Below, piece by piece: positions 1 to 8,937 of a stretch of 64,000 nt of DNA. A program made the translations under genes and the position numbers. How positions within the stretch are numbered: position 1 is the first letter of the stretch; each line of letters starts with the position of its first letter. This DNA comes from Carnobacterium sp. CP1. Its GTDB lineage: Bacteria > Bacillota > Bacilli > Lactobacillales > Carnobacteriaceae. The notes beneath the pieces were generated by a model. That model was not told where the DNA came from and did not search any database. It saw only the letters and a list, made by a program, of their open reading frames with translations. The stretch spans positions 1,967,501-2,031,500 of the forward strand of contig NZ_CP010796.1 in the NCBI RefSeq assembly GCF_001483965.1. Reading direction: 5' to 3'.

Positions 1-868
<868 letters not shown>

Positions 869-959
869 ATTTTTTAAACGGTGTCTTGGTTTCGACACGA
901 TGTTGCAAGAGAAAAACACTATCCAGTTTTGAGAGAACACCGTTCTCTTGATGAAAAAA

Positions 960-1078
960 TGTGCGGTGGTGACGGCAAGAAGGTCACACCTGTTCCCATG
1001 CCGAACACAGCAGTTAAGCTTCTTAGCGCCGATGGTAGTGAAGGGTTTCCCTTTGTGAGAGTAGGACGCTGCCGCGCA
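960..1078 (+). rRNA. rrf: 5S ribosomal RNA
   Basis: About 119 nt lying 90 bp after the 23S end. The 5' end (TGTGCGGTGG) pairs with the 3' end (CTGCCGCGCA) to form helix I, and the conserved segment CCATGCCGAACACAG is present. The spacer before it holds a small hairpin around 931-950 that is probably a processing signal. Confidence 0.95.
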
Positions 1079-1106
1079 TTGATTCATTAAATTTAATTTA
1101 TCCCAT

Positions 1107-1182
1107 GGAGGTTTAGCTCAGCTGGGAGAGCATCTGCCTTACAAGCAGAGGGTCAGCGGTTCGATCCCGTTAACCTCCACCA
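1107..1182 (+). tRNA. tRNA-Val (TAC)
   Basis: Cloverleaf with acceptor GGAGGTT pairing AACCTCC, anticodon TAC in the CTGCCTTACAAGCAG arm, and encoded CCA. First tRNA of the rrn-linked cluster. Confidence 0.95.
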
Positions 1183-1183
1183 T

Positions 1184-1256
1184 GAGTCATTAGCTCAGTT
1201 GGTAGAGCATCTGACTTTTAATCAGAGGGTCGCAGGTTCGAATCCTGCATGACTCA
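1184..1256 (+). tRNA. tRNA-Lys (TTT)
   Basis: Cloverleaf with acceptor GAGTCAT pairing ATGACTC and anticodon TTT in the CTGACTTTTAATCAG arm. CCA is not encoded. It starts two bases after the tRNA-Val CCA end. Confidence 0.95.
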
Positions 1257-1294
1257 TAACTAAACATCTATGATGGATAGTTATGCTACGCTTA

Positions 1295-1379
1295 GCGGGT
1301 GTGGCGGAATTGGCAGACGCACTAGATTTAGGATCTAGCGTCGAGAGACGTGGGGGTTCAAGTCCCTTCACCCGCACCA
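1295..1379 (+). tRNA. tRNA-Leu (TAG)
   Basis: Class II tRNA of 85 nt with acceptor GCGGGTG/CACCCGC, anticodon TAG, a long variable arm and encoded CCA. Confidence 0.95.
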
Positions 1380-1400
1380 TTTATTCTTTTTACTGTATTA

Positions 1401-1476
1401 GCCGGCTTAGCTCAGTTGGTAGAGCATCTGATTTGTAATCAGAGGGTCGAGGGTTCAACTCCTTTAGCCGGCACCA
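1401..1476 (+). tRNA. tRNA-Thr (TGT)
   Basis: Acceptor GCCGGCT pairs AGCCGGC; anticodon TGT in CTGATTTGTAATCAG; CCA encoded. Confidence 0.95.
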
Positions 1477-1479
1477 TTT

Positions 1480-1551
1480 GCGGAAGTAGTTCAGTGGTAG
1501 AACGCCACCTTGCCAAGGTGGAGGTCGCGGGTTCGAACCCCGTCTTCCGCT
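1480..1551 (+). tRNA. tRNA-Gly (GCC)
   Basis: Acceptor GCGGAAG pairs CTTCCGC; anticodon GCC in CACCTTGCCAAGGTG; discriminator T, no encoded CCA. Confidence 0.95.
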
Positions 1552-1603
1552 TACTAGACCAACTAGTAAGCAAGATTTGAAAAAATCATTGCTTGTTCTA
1601 AAT

Positions 1604-1692
1604 GCCGGGGTGGCGGAACAGGTAGACGCACAGGACTTAAAATCCTGCGGTGAGTGATCACCGTGCCGGTTCGATTCCGGCCCTCGGCACCA
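1604..1692 (+). tRNA. tRNA-Leu (TAA)
   Basis: Class II tRNA of 89 nt. Acceptor GCCGGGG pairs CCTCGGC with wobble, anticodon TAA, long variable arm, CCA encoded. Confidence 0.94.
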
Positions 1693-1699
1693 TTATTCA

Positions 1700-1773
1700 G
1701 CACCCATAGCTCAATTGGATAGAGTACCTGACTACGAATCAGGCGGTTAGAGGTTCGACTCCTCTTGGGTGCA
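1700..1773 (+). tRNA. tRNA-Arg (ACG)
   Basis: Acceptor GCACCCA pairs TGGGTGC; anticodon ACG in CTGACTACGAATCAG. The ACG wobble A34 is the substrate of TadA, which is encoded at 6749-7291. Confidence 0.95.
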
Positions 1774-1802
1774 TTTTTCAAAACTAACATTGAAGAACAT
1801 TA

Positions 1803-1876
1803 CGGGAAGTAGCTCAGCTTGGTAGAGCACTTGGTTTGGGACCAAGGGGTCGCAGGTTCGAATCCTGTCTTCCCGA
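1803..1876 (+). tRNA. tRNA-Pro (TGG)
   Basis: Acceptor CGGGAAG pairs CTTCCCG; anticodon TGG in TTGGTTTGGGACCAA; no encoded CCA. Last tRNA of the cluster. Confidence 0.95.
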
Positions 1877-1895
1877 TAAAAGAATAAAATACAAA

Positions 1896-1930
1896 AATAA
1901 TCACTTATTTCATTAGTGGTTATTTTTTTA
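1896..1930 (+). terminator. Terminator of rrn-tRNA operon
   Basis: Hairpin AATAATCACT / AGTGGTTATT followed by a run of T, 20 bp after tRNA-Pro. Confidence 0.8.
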
Positions 1931-1976
1931 TTTGGTTAGAATTAAATAGTTTTTAAGGCAAATGAGACTGTGTGGC

Positions 1977-2005
1977 TTTTCAAATGGCTTATTTTCTCGT
2001 ATAAT
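1977..2005 (+). promoter_or_regulatory. Sigma-A-type promoter of ctsR-clpC
   Basis: -35 TTTTCA (1977-1982), 17 bp spacer, -10 TATAAT (2000-2005). It implies a leader of roughly 185 nt before ctsR. The rest of 1931-2196 holds no gene that I can see. Confidence 0.6.
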
Positions 2006-2008
2006 GAA

Positions 2009-2025
2009 AGTCAGGATTAGTCAAG
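2009..2025 (+). promoter_or_regulatory. Probable CtsR operator (heptad direct repeat)
   Basis: Two heptads in direct orientation with a 3-bp gap: AGTCAGG-ATT-AGTCAAG. This matches the 7-3-7 architecture of CtsR boxes (consensus RGTCAAA-NAN-RGTCAAA) with mismatches in the last bases. A third partial copy, AGTC, follows at about 2030. It sits just after the -10, where a repressor would block initiation. Confidence 0.6.
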
Positions 2026-2196
2026 GATTAGTCTGATTGGTTGACGCTGTTCTAGAGGAAAAAAGGAACGAGCGATTAAGTCTAGTGTTAAGACAAAAAG
2101 AAAAGGAGTGTTACTGAGAGAACACCGTTGCATTGTGTGGTAAAAATAGGTAATATACATACCATACATCTTCATTGTTTCAGTAACGAATAGCAC

Positions 2197-2664
2197 ATGA
2201 ATAATCAAAATATGTCGGATATCATTGAAGCTTATTTGAAGAAAGTACTTGGAACGGATGAGCAAGTCGAAATTAGGCGTAGTGAAATGGCAAATCGATT
2301 TAATTGTGTTCCTTCTCAAATTAACTATGTCATCAACACACGTTTTACTGTTCAACAAGGTTATTTGGTTGAGAGCAAACGTGGCGGCGGCGGGTATATT
2401 CGAATTATAAAAGTAAAGTTGTTAGATGAAGCAGAAATGTTGGATATGCTGATTGATGTGGTTGGAGATAAGATTTCTCAAAGGAACGCTTTTTCAATCG
2501 TAGAAACGTTATACGAAGACAATATGATAGCTAAACGAGAAGCCGATTTAATGTTATCAGCGATGGAGAAATCGGTTTTATCTTTAGACTCAAAACTGGA
2601 ACATGAATTACGGGCACGCATTTTAATAGCATTTTTAAACAATTTAAAATATGAACAGTCTTAA
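2197..2664 (+). CDS. ctsR: CtsR, transcriptional repressor of class III heat-shock genes
   Basis: 155 aa, the usual length of CtsR. The N-terminal winged helix-turn-helix includes the conserved stretch NRFNCVPSQINYVINTRF (about 32-49) and the glycine-rich wing tip RGGGGYIRI (61-69) that contacts CtsR boxes. The C-terminal half is the dimerisation and McsB/ClpC-responsive domain. An in-frame stop lies just upstream (2191), so the start is the ATG at 2197 or 2212; no strong ribosome binding site is visible. It is followed after 19 bp by clpC, and its own CtsR box lies upstream, so autoregulation is expected. McsA and McsB genes are absent between ctsR and clpC, as is common in Lactobacillales. 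Confidence 0.95.
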   Translation: MNNQNMSDIIEAYLKKVLGTDEQVEIRRSEMANRFNCVPSQINYVINTRFTVQQGYLVESKRGGGGYIRIIKVKLLDEAEMLDMLIDVVGDKISQRNAFSIVETLYEDNMIAKREADLMLSAMEKSVLSLDSKLEHELRARILIAFLNNLKYEQS

Positions 2665-2683
2665 AAGACGGAGGTAATAAAAT

Positions 2684-5182
2684 ATGAATGAATTATTTTC
2701 AGAAAAAGCAAAAATGGTTCTAATGTTAGCACAGGAAGAAGCTAAAGGATTCCGTCATCATTCTGTCGGGACAGAGCACATCTTGTTGGGCCTTATGGTT
2801 GAACAAGATGGAATTGCGGGCCAAACACTTCGTCAATTTTCTGTAACGGAAAAAGACGTAAGAGAAGAAATAGAACATTTCACGGGTTATGGAACCATGA
2901 AATATGTTTCGAAAAACGCCGTCTTGCCTTATTCGCCTCGAGCTAAACAAGCAATCACATTAGCTACAGACGAAGCAAGACGAATGGGAGCTCCTTTAGT
3001 AGGAACGGAACATTTGCTATTAGGTCTATTAAGAGAAGAAGATATCTTATCGTCTAAAATTTTGACTAATTTAGATATTAGTTTGAACAAAACCCGTCAA
3101 ATTCTTTTGAAAAAAATGGGGATCTCAGATGTGACAAATGGCAAAGGCAGACGTCCAAAGGCAGCTTCTAAACCCGTAGCAGGAACGCCGACACTTGATT
3201 CATTAGCAAGAGATTTAACGGCTAACGCTCGTGCTGGTAAAATGGATCCTATCGTTGGACGTAAGACAGAAATCCAACGCATTATTCAAATCTTAAGCCG
3301 TCGAACAAAAAACAATCCTGTCTTAATCGGAGAACCTGGTGTAGGTAAAACAGCCATTGCAGAAGGATTGGCTCAAAAAATCGTTACCGGTGAAGTGCCT
3401 CAAACGTTAGCCAATAAACGCTTGATGATGCTGGATATGGGTTCATTAGTTGCGGGCACTAAATACCGCGGCGAGTTTGAAGAACGCATGAAAAAAATTA
3501 TCGATGAAATTTATCAAGATGGAGAAGTGATTCTTTTTATTGATGAATTGCATACGTTGATTGGTGCTGGCGGAGCTGAGGGAGCAATCGATGCTTCCAA
3601 TATCCTGAAACCTGCTTTAGCACGGGGAGAGCTGCAAACGATTGGTGCGACTACTTTAGACGAATACCAAAAGTATATTGAAAAAGATGCAGCACTCGAA
3701 CGTCGTTTTTCACCTATCCGTGTTGATCAACCGACTCCAGACGAAACAGAAGAAATATTGTTAGGTCTGCGTTCGCGTTATGAAGAACACCACAATGTTG
3801 AAATAACAGAAGAAGCGATTCATGCAGCTGTTCAATTGTCTTCGCGTTATATTACTTCTAGACAACTGCCCGATAAAGCTCTGGATTTGATCGACGAATC
3901 AGCAGCTAAAGTGCGTTTAGATGTCTCAGATAAACCCACTCTTTTAGCTGTTGCTATTACTGAATTGGATGAATTGGTCCAAGAAAAAGAAACCGCGATC
4001 CAATTGCAAGATTTTGAAAAAGCTGCCAAAGTTCGAGTGAAAGAAATGCGCCAACGGAAAAAAATTGAAGACTTGCTGCTCAAACAAGAAAAACAATCTA
4101 CTGCTGCTTCTCAATTGCAAGTGACGGCGCTCGACATTGCTGAAGTAGTGTCGCTCTGGACTGGAATACCTGTCCAACAAATGGAGCAAAAAGAAACCGA
4201 TCGATTATTGAGATTGGAAAAAGTGCTGCACAATCGTGTGATTGGTCAAGAAGAAGCTGTCAGTGCAGTCGCTAGAGCCATTAGACGTGCCAGAAGCGGG
4301 TTGAAAGATCCAAATCGCCCAATTGGGTCCTTTATGTTCTTAGGACCTACAGGAGTAGGTAAAACAGAGTTGGCTAAAACATTAGCAGATGCGATGTTTG
4401 GTAGTGAAGATGCCTTGATTCGTGTCGATATGTCTGAATTTATGGAAAAATACAGCACCAGCCGCTTGATTGGTTCTCCTCCAGGGTATGTAGGTTACGA
4501 TGAAGGCGGACAATTAACTGAAAAAATTCGTCAAAAACCTTATTCAGTCATTTTATTTGATGAAGTTGAAAAGGCACATCCAGACGTTTTCAATATTCTT
4601 TTGCAAGTGTTGGATGATGGGCATTTAACGGATTCTAAAGGCCGTAAAGTGGATTTCAAAAACACCATTATGATCATGACTTCCAATCTTGGGGCAACAG
4701 CTTTACGAGATGAAAAGTCGGTTGGTTTTAGTGCTGTTGATGCTAGAAAAGATCATAAGACGATGGAAAAACGCATCAAAGAAGAATTGAAAAACACATT
4801 CAAACCAGAGTTTATTAACCGTTTGGATGAAATCATTGTCTTCCATTCACTTGAAAAACCTGAATTGAATAAAATCGTTAAGTTGATGGGACAAGTGATT
4901 GTCAAACGCTTGGAAGAAATGGACATTCATGTCAAAATTACTCAAGCTGCCATCGATGTTATCGCTAAAGCTGGTTTTGATCCTGAATACGGTGCACGTC
5001 CATTACGTCGTGCAATTCAAAAAGAAATTGAAGACCGCTTAAGCGAAGAATTGCTAAGCGGCAATGTAAAAATTGGTGATCATGTAACGATCGGGGCTGC
5101 TAAAGGCAAAATCCGTATCACTGTCAAAGGCGCTGAAACAAAAGAAAAAATTGCCCTTTCCGGAGATAAAGAAAAAGCTTGA
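2684..5182 (+). CDS. clpC: ClpC, AAA+ unfoldase of the ClpCP protease
   Basis: 832 aa, class I Hsp100. Two N-terminal Clp repeats (about 1-75 and 80-145, each with a GTEHxLLGL motif) form the adaptor-binding domain. AAA module 1 has Walker [10 protein letters not shown] (about 216) and Walker [18 protein letters not shown]-like coiled-coil middle domain lies around 410-470. AAA module 2 has Walker [10 protein letters not shown] (about 555) and Walker [20 protein letters not shown] tripeptide near 685 is the ClpP-docking loop. It unfolds damaged or adaptor-delivered proteins and feeds them to ClpP in the cytosol. Ribosome binding site GGAGG lies 8 bp before the ATG. It is cotranscribed with ctsR and ends at a strong terminator. 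Confidence 0.97.
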   Translation: MNELFSEKAKMVLMLAQEEAKGFRHHSVGTEHILLGLMVEQDGIAGQTLRQFSVTEKDVREEIEHFTGYGTMKYVSKNAVLPYSPRAKQAITLATDEARRMGAPLVGTEHLLLGLLREEDILSSKILTNLDISLNKTRQILLKKMGISDVTNGKGRRPKAASKPVAGTPTLDSLARDLTANARAGKMDPIVGRKTEIQRIIQILSRRTKNNPVLIGEPGVGKTAIAEGLAQKIVTGEVPQTLANKRLMMLDMGSLVAGTKYRGEFEERMKKIIDEIYQDGEVILFIDELHTLIGAGGAEGAIDASNILKPALARGELQTIGATTLDEYQKYIEKDAALERRFSPIRVDQPTPDETEEILLGLRSRYEEHHNVEITEEAIHAAVQLSSRYITSRQLPDKALDLIDESAAKVRLDVSDKPTLLAVAITELDELVQEKETAIQLQDFEKAAKVRVKEMRQRKKIEDLLLKQEKQSTAASQLQVTALDIAEVVSLWTGIPVQQMEQKETDRLLRLEKVLHNRVIGQEEAVSAVARAIRRARSGLKDPNRPIGSFMFLGPTGVGKTELAKTLADAMFGSEDALIRVDMSEFMEKYSTSRLIGSPPGYVGYDEGGQLTEKIRQKPYSVILFDEVEKAHPDVFNILLQVLDDGHLTDSKGRKVDFKNTIMIMTSNLGATALRDEKSVGFSAVDARKDHKTMEKRIKEELKNTFKPEFINRLDEIIVFHSLEKPELNKIVKLMGQVIVKRLEEMDIHVKITQAAIDVIAKAGFDPEYGARPLRRAIQKEIEDRLSEELLSGNVKIGDHVTIGAAKGKIRITVKGAETKEKIALSGDKEKA

Positions 5183-5212
5183 TTTAGTGAGTTTATCCAA
5201 TAAATAATGATT

Positions 5213-5250
5213 AAAACGCCTAATGCAGTTCCATCGCATTAGGCGTTTTT
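5213..5250 (+). terminator. Terminator of ctsR-clpC operon
   Basis: Perfect 14-bp stem AAAACGCCTAATGC / GCATTAGGCGTTTT with trailing T residues. Confidence 0.9.
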
Positions 5251-5317
5251 GTTCGTGTTTTTTTCCAGTTTCTGCTATGATTGGTTCACAGATATAACTG
5301 AAAGGAATGTGAGTAGT

Positions 5318-5722
5318 ATGAAAAATTCAACACGTAATTTACTTATTGGCTTAGGCACAACTGTGGCGGTGGGAGCATTCATTCTATCTTCATCCGATAA
5401 AACTATGGCGAAACTAGAAGCGTGCATCAACCGTAAAAAAGCTAAAACCTTTGTTAAAGATAAGTTGAAAGGCAACGAAAAAGCATTAGATGTTGTTGAA
5501 AAATTATCAGATGACGAAATAACTAATTTACTCAAAGTGGTTGATAAAGTCACTGATTTAAAAGGTCAAGTGGGCACGTATAGCAATCATTTGAAAGATG
5601 CAACAAGTGAATTCAAAGATATGCTGATGGACAAAAAAGACATGCTGGCAGATAAAAAAGATATGGTAGTCGATAAAACAGAAGATGTAGCTGGCGACAT
5701 TAAAGATAAAATCAAAAAATAA
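5318..5722 (+). CDS. YtxH-like small membrane-associated protein
   Basis: 134 aa. The ATG at 5318 is preceded by GAAAGGAATG, which favours it over in-frame starts further upstream that lack a binding site. The N terminus has one hydrophobic segment (LLIGLGTTVAVGAFIL, about 6-21), and the rest is lysine- and aspartate-rich and helical. The C terminus carries imperfect repeats of DMxxDKKDM (about 103-125). This layout resembles YtxH/GvpP-type stress proteins of Firmicutes, whose role is not established. It stands alone between two terminators. Confidence 0.6.
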   Translation: MKNSTRNLLIGLGTTVAVGAFILSSSDKTMAKLEACINRKKAKTFVKDKLKGNEKALDVVEKLSDDEITNLLKVVDKVTDLKGQVGTYSNHLKDATSEFKDMLMDKKDMLADKKDMVVDKTEDVAGDIKDKIKK

Positions 5723-5730
5723 AAGACAGC

Positions 5731-5764
5731 AAAAAACAGACCTGCGTATCAGGTCTGTTTTTTC
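5731..5764. terminator. Bidirectional terminator
   Basis: Stem AAAAAACAGACCTG / CAGGTCTGTTTTTT between the convergent YtxH-like and PucR-type genes. A and T runs on both flanks suit termination from either side. Confidence 0.85.
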
Positions 5765-6628
5765 TTACAACAGTAACAAATAACACAATAATAAGTCATT
5801 CATATCACGCAAAGACAAGCCGCTAAGTTCGTAAAAGCGGTCTATCCGGTATTGGAGTGTATTGCGGTGAACATACAAAGATTTGGCAGCTAAGCTGATA
5901 TTCCCTTGACTATGCCACATAGCTAACACCAATTCTTTCCACTCTGGTTGGCCAATAAATTTTTTCTTCAACGCTTGCATCAACGGACTTTTTTCTAATG
6001 CTTCAGCTGTATAGTAATTTAAAGCAACAGTCGGCAGCGAAAAGAGTGCGGAGGTCTTGTTTTTCTGTTTGTTGAAAATGATTTGTTCTTCCATAATGAT
6101 GCTGCGGAAATCCGAATTGAACGGCCAAAACTGTCCGATGTAACAAATCGTTTTGATTGAGAAGTCATCATCAAGGGTCTGAATGATAGCAGACAATTCT
6201 TCGACTGTTAATTTTCCAGCTGATTCGCTTTGGATCAACAAGCCAGCAGTCTCGTCAATAAAAAAAGCTTCATCAACGCTTTCAAACATACTTTTAAAAG
6301 CTTTAAGCCATGTTTTTTGGTCAAATTGCTGGTCTTTTTTTAAAAGGGCAAATTGAATCACACGGAAATCACCGGTTTTCTCTGGCAACTCATTTCGTTC
6401 TCCAAGTAAAAAAGCATACCAATCAGATTGTTTAGCGGCATGCTGGAGGGGAGCTTGCTCTGGTTTAAACATTAGCTGAAGCAAATCGAGTTCTCGGTTC
6501 GTTTTGGTAGCGGCATTGAATTGAATCCATTGGTCTTTAAAAGGAAACGAAACGGTTACATTTGTATTTTTAGGTTCATGAACTAATTGAGCTTCTGGAT
6601 AGATTTGTTTAATTTGATCAAACTTCAA
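5765..6628 (-). CDS. PucR/CdaR-type helix-turn-helix regulator
   Basis: 287 aa. The C-terminal 60 residues form the PucR helix-turn-helix domain (PF13556 type), with the diagnostic stretch AKSLYVHRNTLQYRIDRFYE. The N-terminal about 220 residues are a divergent sensor region without a recognisable GAF or purine-catabolism domain. The likely start is a TTG at 6628, which has GAGGTG 8 bp upstream. Relatives such as CdaR and PucR respond to sugar diacids or purine catabolites, but the ligand here cannot be read from sequence. It is transcribed away from tadA, with which it shares a 120-bp divergent region. Confidence 0.75.
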   Translation of the reverse strand: MKFDQIKQIYPEAQLVHEPKNTNVTVSFPFKDQWIQFNAATKTNRELDLLQLMFKPEQAPLQHAAKQSDWYAFLLGERNELPEKTGDFRVIQFALLKKDQQFDQKTWLKAFKSMFESVDEAFFIDETAGLLIQSESAGKLTVEELSAIIQTLDDDFSIKTICYIGQFWPFNSDFRSIIMEEQIIFNKQKNKTSALFSLPTVALNYYTAEALEKSPLMQALKKKFIGQPEWKELVLAMWHSQGNISLAAKSLYVHRNTLQYRIDRFYELSGLSLRDMNDLLLCYLLLL

Positions 6629-6748
6629 AAAATCACCTCTTTGAGATAGAGACTATTGATCTCTTCTAACTCCATTCTAACATTCTTTTTCAGATTTTGG
6701 GACAGTTTATGATATGATGGGACCAAGAAACGATGAAGGAATGAATGT

Positions 6749-7291
6749 ATGTTAACGACAGAAGAAAAAGAATGTTTTATGCGTGAAGCAATTAAAGAAG
6801 CAAAGAAAGCTGGAGCTAAATTAGAAGTGCCGATTGGGGCTGTTGTGGTTTTAAATGGAGAAATTATTGGTCGGGGGCACAATCGGCGGGAAGAAAGCCA
6901 TGATGCAACAACTCACGCTGAGATGTTGGCCATTCAAGAAGCTAATCAAACGGTAAAAAATTGGCGTTTAGAAGATGCTCAACTGTTCGTGACGCTTGAG
7001 CCTTGCCCCATGTGCAGTGGAGCAATGATTTTATCACGTGTCAAAGAATTGTATTACGGTGCTCCAGATCCTAAAGGAGGAACCGCGGGTACATTAATGA
7101 ATTTATTAGCAGATGAACGCTTCAATCATCAAGTTGAAATTGAAAAAGCTATTTTAGAACAAGAATGCGGAGCGTTACTGACAGATTTTTTTAAAGCTTT
7201 GCGTCAACGTAAAAAAGCCGAAAAAGCTGCACGTAAAGCAGCAGCTTTGCAAGAATCGACAGATGGAACAGACAAGGAAAAAGAAGGGTAA
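6749..7291 (+). CDS. tadA: tRNA(Arg) adenosine-34 deaminase
   Basis: 180 aa cytidine-deaminase-fold enzyme. Catalytic zinc motifs are HAEM (proton shuttle Glu, about 56-59) and PCPMC (about 87-91). It converts A34 to inosine in tRNA-Arg(ACG), a gene for which lies at 1700-1773. The C terminus carries a lysine/alanine-rich tail of about 25 residues, slightly longer than usual. In many Firmicutes tadA sits directly before the SRP RNA gene and dnaX; here those genes are 11.3 kb downstream. Confidence 0.93.
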   Translation: MLTTEEKECFMREAIKEAKKAGAKLEVPIGAVVVLNGEIIGRGHNRREESHDATTHAEMLAIQEANQTVKNWRLEDAQLFVTLEPCPMCSGAMILSRVKELYYGAPDPKGGTAGTLMNLLADERFNHQVEIEKAILEQECGALLTDFFKALRQRKKAEKAARKAAALQESTDGTDKEKEG

Positions 7292-7327
7292 ACAGCCAGT
7301 TGAGGCCGTCTATCCTTCTTTTCATTT

Positions 7328-8140
7328 TTAACCCTGCATTAGCTCTTGGTCTTTTGCGATGGTCGCATCAACCCCTTTAATGACAGTTGAAATAAATTTT
7401 TCATCTTCTAAAGCAACAATGCCGGCGACTGTTGTGCCGCCTGGTGAACAAACTTGGTCAATCAAGTTCCAAGGAGATTGGTCGCTTTCTAAGATCATCT
7501 TGGCACTACCTAAGACAGCTTGTGCTGCAATTTTCGTAGCAAGGTCTTTTGGCATTCCATTTTTGACTGCTCCGCGAGCTAAAGAATCAATAAAGAGGAA
7601 TGCATACGCAGGTGAGCTGCCGGCAATAGCAGTGAATGTGCTGAAGTCTTTTTCTTCCAATTCAACGGCTTCACCGATAGCTTTGAACATATCAAGAATA
7701 AAGGTGACCTGCTCAGCAGAAGCAGCAGCATTGCCGCACACCGCTGTCATTCCCTCGCCAATCATAGAATTGAGATTCGGCATTGCCCGGATAATCGGGT
7801 TTTTCGATTTTTCCCCAAGAAGATTTGCCAGCTGTTCAAGAGTCGTGCCGGCAGCAATCGATACGATCAATGGGTCATGTTGTTGGATCGTAGAACTTAG
7901 AGCCGGCAAGATAGCAGGAAGAGTGGTTGGTTTGGTAGCCAAAACGACCACATCAACTGATTTGATCAATTCTTCGTTAGAGGCACAGGCAATCGTATGC
8001 GTTTCAGCAGTAAAAGCGGCTAATTTATCACTGGTGCGATTTGTGACATAGATATCTTCACTTTTTGTATGTCCTTGTTGGATCATCCCTTTGATAATGG
8101 CACTGGCCATATTTCCTATTCCAATAAATCCTACTTTCAT
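7328..8140 (-). CDS. proC: Pyrroline-5-carboxylate reductase
   Basis: 270 aa. Rossmann motif GFIGIGNMASAI at the N terminus binds NAD(P)H, and the C-terminal signature PGGTTVAGI (about 228) is typical of ProC. It catalyses the last step of proline synthesis. The ATG at 8140 is chosen because GGAG lies 9 bp before it; a longer in-frame ATG at 8155 overlaps that binding site. The partners proB and proA are in this window 50 kb away (58.8-60.9 kb), so the pathway is complete but split. Confidence 0.95.
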   Translation of the reverse strand: MKVGFIGIGNMASAIIKGMIQQGHTKSEDIYVTNRTSDKLAAFTAETHTIACASNEELIKSVDVVVLATKPTTLPAILPALSSTIQQHDPLIVSIAAGTTLEQLANLLGEKSKNPIIRAMPNLNSMIGEGMTAVCGNAAASAEQVTFILDMFKAIGEAVELEEKDFSTFTAIAGSSPAYAFLFIDSLARGAVKNGMPKDLATKIAAQAVLGSAKMILESDQSPWNLIDQVCSPGGTTVAGIVALEDEKFISTVIKGVDATIAKDQELMQG

Positions 8141-8270
8141 AACGAAACACTCCATTCTTTAGATACACTTAACTGATGTAGTTTTATTTTACCATAAAAT
8201 AGAAAGCCGAAAGCTAGGCGTTCTTTTTCGGTAAATGCCCATGAATAAGTTCTACCCTATAAACCTTCCT

Positions 8271-8290
8271 CTTGTAACGACTGTTACAAG
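8271..8290. promoter_or_regulatory. Palindromic operator 1 upstream of ChrB-domain gene
   Basis: Inverted repeat CTTGTAAC-GACT-GTTACAAG, 8-bp perfect arms. It overlaps the predicted -35 element at 8272-8277, the position expected for a repressor site. Confidence 0.65.
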
Positions 8291-8300
8291 ATGTTAGAAT
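8272..8300 (+). promoter_or_regulatory. Predicted promoter of ChrB-domain/CDF operon
   Basis: -35 TTGTAA (8272-8277), 17-bp spacer, -10 TAGAAT (8295-8300). The start point would be near 8307, between the two operators. Confidence 0.55.
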
Positions 8301-8323
8301 GAAGCTCGTGTTGCAAAAAAAGA

Positions 8324-8339
8324 TGTAACGGTTGTTACG
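8324..8339. promoter_or_regulatory. Palindromic operator 2 upstream of ChrB-domain gene
   Basis: TGTAAC-GGTT-GTTACG, the same TGTAAC-N4-GTTAC core as operator 1. The two centres are 51 bp apart, close to five helical turns, and this copy lies downstream of the predicted start point. Confidence 0.6.
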
Positions 8340-8376
8340 AATTATCTATCGAAATACGACAAAAAGGATGAGAACT

Positions 8377-8904
8377 GTGAAGTGGTTAATGATGAGCTAT
8401 ACTTTACCAAGCGAACCTTCGCGTTACCGTGTAGCTGCGTGGCGCAAGTTGAAGCGATATGGTGCGGTTAATTTACAACAATCTCTATGGATTTTACCAG
8501 ATACAAATGAAGCTAATCGCGTATTGGAGAAATTATCTCAAGAAATTCAGGCTAATGGAGGCGAAAGCTTTTTAGTCAGCTCAGAATTTTTAGGAAAAGA
8601 ACAGGAACAAGCGGTTATTGGACAGTTTAATCAAATGCGCGAAGAAGAGTACCTTGAATTGATTCGTGAATGTGAAAATTATTTACAAGAAGTCAGAAGA
8701 GAAATAAAAAACGAAAAATTTATTTTTGCTGAATTAGAAGAAGAAGAACATGAATTTGAAAAATTGGTTTCTTGGTATGAAAAAATTGTTTTGCGCGATC
8801 GTTTTACTGCTCCAAGTCAAAAAAAAGCCCATGAATTGGTCGAAAAAAGTCGGGAGATACTTGAGACGTTCAGTCAATTGGTCTTTATTCGGAATGAAAA
8901 ATAA
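8377..8904 (+). CDS. ChrB N-terminal-domain protein, probable metal-responsive regulator
   Basis: 175 aa. The opening stretch WLMMSYTLPSEPSRYRVAAW and the following RYGAVNLQQSLWILP match the ChrB N-terminal domain (PF20229 type), a ferredoxin-like fold related to the PaaX and Cas2 folds. Proteobacterial ChrB regulates the chromate exporter ChrA. Here no ChrA is present and the next gene, 33 bp on, is a CDF cation exporter. The C-terminal half is charged and helical (EEEEHEFEKL). The start is taken as GTG at 8377, with AAGGA 8 bp before it; upstream in-frame codons overlap operator 2. Family membership is recognised from sequence pattern; its role as repressor of this operon is inference. Confidence 0.7.
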   Translation: MKWLMMSYTLPSEPSRYRVAAWRKLKRYGAVNLQQSLWILPDTNEANRVLEKLSQEIQANGGESFLVSSEFLGKEQEQAVIGQFNQMREEEYLELIRECENYLQEVRREIKNEKFIFAELEEEEHEFEKLVSWYEKIVLRDRFTAPSQKKAHELVEKSREILETFSQLVFIRNEK

Positions 8905-8937
8905 AGAAATATATAACAGTTAAAGGGGTCAATGATC

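Noticed and set aside
1350-1790. Open reading frames across the tRNA cluster.
   Set aside because: They are shadows of tRNA genes.
931-2129. 15-bp match TGAGAGAACACCGTT in the 23S-5S spacer (about 930) and the ctsR leader (about 2115).
   Set aside because: One such match is not surprising in 64 kb, and the flanking sequence and folding differ.
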